Origin: Candidatus Avedoeria danica
Lineage (GTDB): Bacteria; Chloroflexota; Anaerolineae; Epilineales; Epilineaceae
DNA length: 64,000 nt
NCBI GenBank assembly: GCA_016703025.1
Contig: JADJCV010000004.1
Location: 2,049,501 to 2,113,500, forward strand
Direction of reading: 5' to 3'
The notes below the pieces were generated by a model. The model searched no databases. It saw only the letters and a program-made list of their open reading frames with translations, and had not been told where the DNA came from. This document shows positions 60,186 through 64,000 of the stretch, piece after piece. The first letter of the stretch is position 1. Each line of letters starts with the position of its first letter. Position numbers and translations under genes: made by a program.

Positions 60186-61406
60186 CTACGTCACCCGGTT
60201 CGGATCCACCACGAACCGCCACCACTCGTTCGCCACACCGTCCGTCTCCCCTGCCACGTGCGGCAGGTGGGACAACCACCAGACGTGGTGCGCCCGCATG
60301 TCGCCACCGCCCCACTCACGGCAGTCGACGACTCGCGCGCGGGTACGGTTCACTTCAGTGTCTGCGGCATCCTCGATGCCGGCGTGGCGCGGGAACACCA
60401 GCCAGTCGTCGCAGTAGCTCGGCACGTCGCGCCGGTTGCCCCAGTCGTAATCACGCTCGCTGTTCGGCGCGAAGTGGACGTTGCCGCACTGGGACGCTCC
60501 GGGGTGGGTCTGGTCGTGGCGGATGAAGCGGTGCCAGAGGTTGCGCTCGCCGTGGCGCCGCCGCCAGACCCGGTCCATCACGGACTCCACGCGGTGGCCG
60601 AGGTTCTCGAGCATGCAGCCCACGTCACGTTCGTAGTTGAAGCCCATCAGCGTGAAGCGGCCGGCGCAGTCATCGAATCCCGCTACGGGCGGCGAGTTGC
60701 ACCAGAATGCGTCGCGCCCGACGATCGTCGACTCCCAGTCGCCGGCGTACGGGAACGTGAGGAACCAGACCTCGTCGATCTCGTCGCGCTCGAAGCGCTT
60801 GACGAGATCGAACGCCTTCACCTGCTTGGGGTAGTCGATCGCATCCGGCTGGTACATGTCGCGCGTCTTCCAGCGCTTCAGGTAATCCGCGGGCGTGTAG
60901 CGGAAGCCGTCGACCTTCGGCGGCCACCACGGCGCGGCCCGCCGCTGAACCACGTCGTAGCGCACGAGGCCGTGGCTCGCCTCGGCCACGTCGGACACAT
61001 ACTGCGCCACGAGCGCGTCCGGATCGTTCCACCCCATGTGCTCGCTCAGCCGCCGGCCGTGCTTCTCGTCGACCACGGGGTCATGGACGATCACGAGCAC
61101 CCGCGGCGCCAGCGGCTCGACGCGCCCCGCCGCAAACGCCGCCTCGTGCGCCAGCGTCCGCCCCAGCCGCCGCGCAAACCCGGATGCCCAGCCGGCGTCG
61201 CGGTTCGCAGCCACCTTCAGCATCGCGCCGTCCTTCGTCTCCGTCAGCTCGATCGTCCCGGAGCGGTCCGTCCAGCCCATGTGCCAGTGCGGCGCGCCCG
61301 ACGCGCGGCGGACCGGCAGCCGGCCCTGGCCGCGGATGCGCAGGCCGCGGACGGTGCAGGCGTCGAGGATGTCGTCGGGGTCGTGGGGGAGCGGGAGCTC
61401 GTACAT
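60186..61406 (-). CDS. Conserved-looking cytoplasmic protein of unknown function
   Basis: A 406-residue protein without a signal peptide or membrane segments. It begins MYELPLPHDPDDILDACTVR. The first 85 residues look like a beta domain. The rest is rich in His, Asp, Trp and Arg (VLVIVHDPVVDEKHG, DEVWFLTFPYAGDWEST, GFNYERDVGCMLENLGHRVES, RFIRHDQTHPGASQCG). It reads like an alpha/beta hydrolase or metal-dependent enzyme, but no known motif is complete. It has its own promoter (TACCAT at 61450-61455) and lies downstream of the protease gene on the same strand. Confidence 0.7.
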   Translation of the reverse strand: MYELPLPHDPDDILDACTVRGLRIRGQGRLPVRRASGAPHWHMGWTDRSGTIELTETKDGAMLKVAANRDAGWASGFARRLGRTLAHEAAFAAGRVEPLAPRVLVIVHDPVVDEKHGRRLSEHMGWNDPDALVAQYVSDVAEASHGLVRYDVVQRRAAPWWPPKVDGFRYTPADYLKRWKTRDMYQPDAIDYPKQVKAFDLVKRFERDEIDEVWFLTFPYAGDWESTIVGRDAFWCNSPPVAGFDDCAGRFTLMGFNYERDVGCMLENLGHRVESVMDRVWRRRHGERNLWHRFIRHDQTHPGASQCGNVHFAPNSERDYDWGNRRDVPSYCDDWLVFPRHAGIEDAADTEVNRTRARVVDCREWGGGDMRAHHVWWLSHLPHVAGETDGVANEWWRFVVDPNRVT

Positions 61407-61449
61407 GGGCGCACCTGGCGGGGAAGCTGGTTGGGTGGCGACGATGCCT

Positions 61450-61455
61450 ATGGTA
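61450..61455 (-). promoter_or_regulatory. -10 element (GGC-TACCAT)
   Basis: TACCAT preceded by GGC on the minus strand, 43 bases before the start at 61406. Confidence 0.45.
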
Positions 61456-61478
61456 GCCGCATCGCACGGCGCCTTGCA

Positions 61479-64000
61479 TCAACGGCCGCGCTCTTGGTGC
61501 AGCACGCGCTCGAGGATCGGGCCCAACCTGCGCAGCTGGCGCGGGTCCGCCATCGCCGCGTCCGTTCGGAGCACCGCCGCCGGCAGCACCACATCCCGCG
61601 TGCGAGCGGGCGAGAGTGAAGGAAGAAGCGCCGGCGGCGAGGCGGCGGCACGCTGACACACGATGAGTCGCGCATTGTCCAACAAGAACCTGGAGCGGTG
61701 CTCCGCGCTGTTTTCGCCATACCAGCCGAAGGCCATGCTCTCCCAGCCCGAGCGCTGCGTAAGCAACCCGGTCACGTCCACCGGATGAGCGAACTCGTAC
61801 CAGGTGTCGCTGTCGATGATCTCCTCGCTGAACATGGTGCGGGGCACGCTCTCAGGATTGCCCGACTGGTCGTAGACGACGCTGGCCAGCCAGTCGTCAT
61901 GAACACCGTCCCTCACCTCGTCGGTGAGAATGCCGAAGTGCATTTGCAGCGTGGCCGAGATCATCCTGCCCGGCTCCACCAGCGGTCCGTGAGGAGGCCA
62001 CGGCTGGATCAGCATCTCGTCCGAGGCGTCCGGGTTGCGCCCGAGCATGGCAAGCCACTCGCCGCTCCGCGCGGCGACGCCCACGGAGGTGCCCTCCACC
62101 ACGACGGTCGCCGCGTCACCGGGCTCCAACGCCGCGAAGGCCCACCAATCCACGGGCCCGGACTCGAAGCCCGGATTCACGAGCCACGATCGGCACAACG
62201 GCCCCGGCCCGCCGGTGGCCGTCGGCGACGGCGTGGGCGGGCGGCTCGTGGGGGTTCTCGTGCGCGTGGACGTTGGGCTGGCTCCCGGCATCGACGTGCG
62301 GGTCGGTGTGCGGGTAGGCGTGCGACGAGGTGTGGCGGATGCCGTCGCGGGGGTTCCTGGGGGCGAGTCGGACGCACCGAGTCGCGCAGCCCGCAACGAA
62401 ATGGGCAGGTGGGCGGTGTACGCGCGCACGGTCACGCTGATCACGTCGGCCCCGAAGACGCCCCCCGAGTCCTGTGCCCCGAGCGTGATCCAATGGTCTC
62501 CCGCGGAGAGCAGCGTCACGACCATGTCACCCACACCCAGCAACCCATCGCGATCGGACGTCCACGTGAAGGCGTCGGACGGCAGCGCACCGTCCTCGAG
62601 ATCGTCGCCGCCGGCCGAGAACCTCACCGGCATGCCGGGCCGCAGGACGGCACCGCGCGCCGGCGCGAGGATGACCGGTCGCGGGCTCTTCTCCGTCACC
62701 GCGAATGCGTCGGAGGTCGCGGCGGTGGCGAGGAAGCCGTCCGAGGCATACACCCGCACGAGCGCCCCGTCACCGCCAGGCAGCTCCGCCATGTCAAGGG
62801 CGTAGCTGTTGCCCACCAGCCCGGTATCGACATGGGTCCACGTCACGCCGCCGTCAGGGCTGTACACAACGTCGAACACGAGCGGCTCGCCATCCGCATC
62901 GCTGGCGGTCCAGCGGATCGTGCGCATCCCATCCCACCGGTCGCCGGCCGCCGGGCTGGTGATCGCCACGGCCGGCGCATGGGCGCTGGCCGCGCGGCGC
63001 GCCAGCGTTTGACCCAGGCGTCGCACCTCCAGCGCACGGACGCCCGGCGCCGCGCGCCGCACGACGAAGAAGTCCTCGGCGTCGACGGGCTCCTGCTCGG
63101 AGTCCAGGAAGTCGGCCTCGAAGCAGACGTCCTCCAGCATGCGGTCGTTGCCGTCCAGTTGGGCCACACAGTACTCGCCGGACGCGCCGTATTCGATGGC
63201 CGACGGGTTGCCGTCGATGAACAGGATCTTGTCCAGTGCGGCGCTGCCGGCGCGGAAGACCGTGCCGCTGGCGACGATCAGCGGCTCAGCTACCCAATCG
63301 TCCGCCGCGGCCGCACGCGCGTCGTCGGCCGGCGGCGCCGCCACGGCCAACCGATCGTACAGCTTCTGGTACGTCCACGGTGCCAAGCCATACCCCTTGT
63401 CATCGCAGTAGCTCATGACGTCGTGGAGGCCGGACGCCAACGCTTGCCAGCCGGCGGCGGCCGGCGCCACGCCGATCTCGCGGATCGTCGGGTCGAGCGG
63501 GAACGGCCAATCCGTGTCGTCGTCCCAAGCCCCGCAGGCATTGACGCGATCCGGCTTCGTGCGGATGGGATGGCGGCGCCCCAGGTTGTGCGAAATCTCG
63601 TGCGCCATCGTCTCCGGCCCGTGGGCATAGTTCTGGACCCAGACCACATGTTCCAGACCGGCCGGTGCGCTCCACGCGGGATTCGACCTCCCAACCACCT
63701 TCGTGTCGCCGGTCCTGGGGAGCCAGCCCACCAGGAGGTCGGGCGAGCCGCCGAGGTTGAGCACGCGCGGATGCGCGTACAGCCAGTTGAGGCGGGCGAT
63801 GAGCGCCCGCTGCGTCGCCTTCGGCGTCAGCGACTCGTCGAAGCCGATGGATCTCCCGCGCCGGTACGTCAGCGCGCTGGCCGCGAGCGGGAACGTGCCC
63901 TTCATCCAGGCCGCCGCACGCGCGATGCGATCGGCGTCCGGCAACTTGCCCGGCTGGCCCGGCGGCCGGTAGCGAATCGGCACGTAGGTGACGGCGAGCT
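61479..64000 (-). CDS. Secreted metzincin-like metalloprotease, N-terminus beyond right edge
   Basis: At least 839 residues are visible and the 5' end is cut by the window. A zinc motif HEISHNLGRRH (within AHEISHNLGRRHPIRTKP) at about 63573-63608 places it among metzincin-type peptidases. The following DVMSYCDDKG supplies the Met-turn. Next come Ig/PKD-like beta modules (RTIRWTASDADGEPLVFDVVY), then the motif AHLPISLRAA near 62400 and a long Thr/Pro/Arg linker. A C-terminal carbohydrate-binding-like domain starts SWLVNPGFESG. The chain ends DVVLPAAVLR... and a basic tail. It is exported by inference, since the signal peptide is out of view. It probably digests extracellular protein. Confidence 0.85.
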   Translation of the reverse strand, partial: LAVTYVPIRYRPPGQPGKLPDADRIARAAAWMKGTFPLAASALTYRRGRSIGFDESLTPKATQRALIARLNWLYAHPRVLNLGGSPDLLVGWLPRTGDTKVVGRSNPAWSAPAGLEHVVWVQNYAHGPETMAHEISHNLGRRHPIRTKPDRVNACGAWDDDTDWPFPLDPTIREIGVAPAAAGWQALASGLHDVMSYCDDKGYGLAPWTYQKLYDRLAVAAPPADDARAAAADDWVAEPLIVASGTVFRAGSAALDKILFIDGNPSAIEYGASGEYCVAQLDGNDRMLEDVCFEADFLDSEQEPVDAEDFFVVRRAAPGVRALEVRRLGQTLARRAASAHAPAVAITSPAAGDRWDGMRTIRWTASDADGEPLVFDVVYSPDGGVTWTHVDTGLVGNSYALDMAELPGGDGALVRVYASDGFLATAATSDAFAVTEKSPRPVILAPARGAVLRPGMPVRFSAGGDDLEDGALPSDAFTWTSDRDGLLGVGDMVVTLLSAGDHWITLGAQDSGGVFGADVISVTVRAYTAHLPISLRAARLGASDSPPGTPATASATPRRTPTRTPTRTSMPGASPTSTRTRTPTSRPPTPSPTATGGPGPLCRSWLVNPGFESGPVDWWAFAALEPGDAATVVVEGTSVGVAARSGEWLAMLGRNPDASDEMLIQPWPPHGPLVEPGRMISATLQMHFGILTDEVRDGVHDDWLASVVYDQSGNPESVPRTMFSEEIIDSDTWYEFAHPVDVTGLLTQRSGWESMAFGWYGENSAEHRSRFLLDNARLIVCQRAAASPPALLPSLSPARTRDVVLPAAVLRTDAAMADPRQLRRLGPILERVLHQERGR

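Overview
The window is a high-GC bacterial chromosome segment carrying about 46 genes. I see no rRNA, tRNA, CRISPR array or transposase. Several signs point to Chloroflexota, tentatively: secreted proteins with Pro/Thr linkers and a C-terminal (Y/F/W)LP(I/W) motif, dispersed GC-rich palindromes, STAND NTPase-FGE, caspase and CHAT proteins, and a B-lineage heme-copper enzyme with small and CtaG-like partners. No marker gene in view fixes the taxon.

Layout. 1-6.2 kb holds a truncated lipoprotein, an AMP-forming acyl-CoA synthetase, a GT4 glycosyltransferase translationally coupled to a polyprenyl-phosphate sugar transferase, an FmdB-type zinc ribbon protein and a small Dabb-like protein. 6.3-10.6 kb encodes a large secreted Ig-like repeat protein and a lipoprotein. 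10.6-14.3 kb is a two-gene caspase (C14) / CHAT-TPR protease operon. 14.5-17.3 kb is a coupled ABC-2 exporter operon. 17.6-23.1 kb carries a GltD-PyrK (Nfn-like) fusion coupled to metG. 23.2-24.7 kb has a small membrane protein, a DUF6438-like lipoprotein and an orphan ribbon-helix-helix protein. 24.8-34.5 kb is an export region: M28 aminopeptidase with dockerin- and cohesin-like parts, LVIVD propeller, nucleotidyltransferase, a frame-broken membrane gene and an Ig-like lipoprotein. 34.6-37.0 kb is a HerA-like ATPase.

37.1-40.5 kb is a coupled type III polyketide synthase / methyltransferase / FAD oxidoreductase cassette, followed by a MOSC protein. 41.1-46.5 kb has a lipase-maturation-factor-like protein and a heme-copper oxidoreductase operon. 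Its catalytic subunit has Gln where oxidases carry the cross-linked Tyr, so it may be a nitric oxide reductase. 46.7-54.5 kb holds a carboxypeptidase-regulatory-like repeat protein, an orphan beta-class DNA methyltransferase and a STAND NTPase-FGE protein. The 3' part of the STAND gene and the next two genes are visibly lower in GC. 54.8-64 kb carries two secreted metzincin-type proteases, a deacetylase-like exported protein and several small or unknown proteins.

Gene organisation is compact. ATGA or GTGA stop/start overlaps occur at 3848, 16200, 21474, 24368, 38373, 39158 and 53606. A TAnnnT -10 element, often preceded by GGC, recurs about 33-43 nt before start codons. Two promoters (for 2532 and 24664) sit so close to the ATG that leaderless mRNAs are expected. 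The caspase/CHAT pair and the STAND-FGE protein belong to the NTP-dependent conflict or cell-death systems reported from multicellular bacteria. Together with the Tyr-less heme-copper enzyme, they are the most interesting content.
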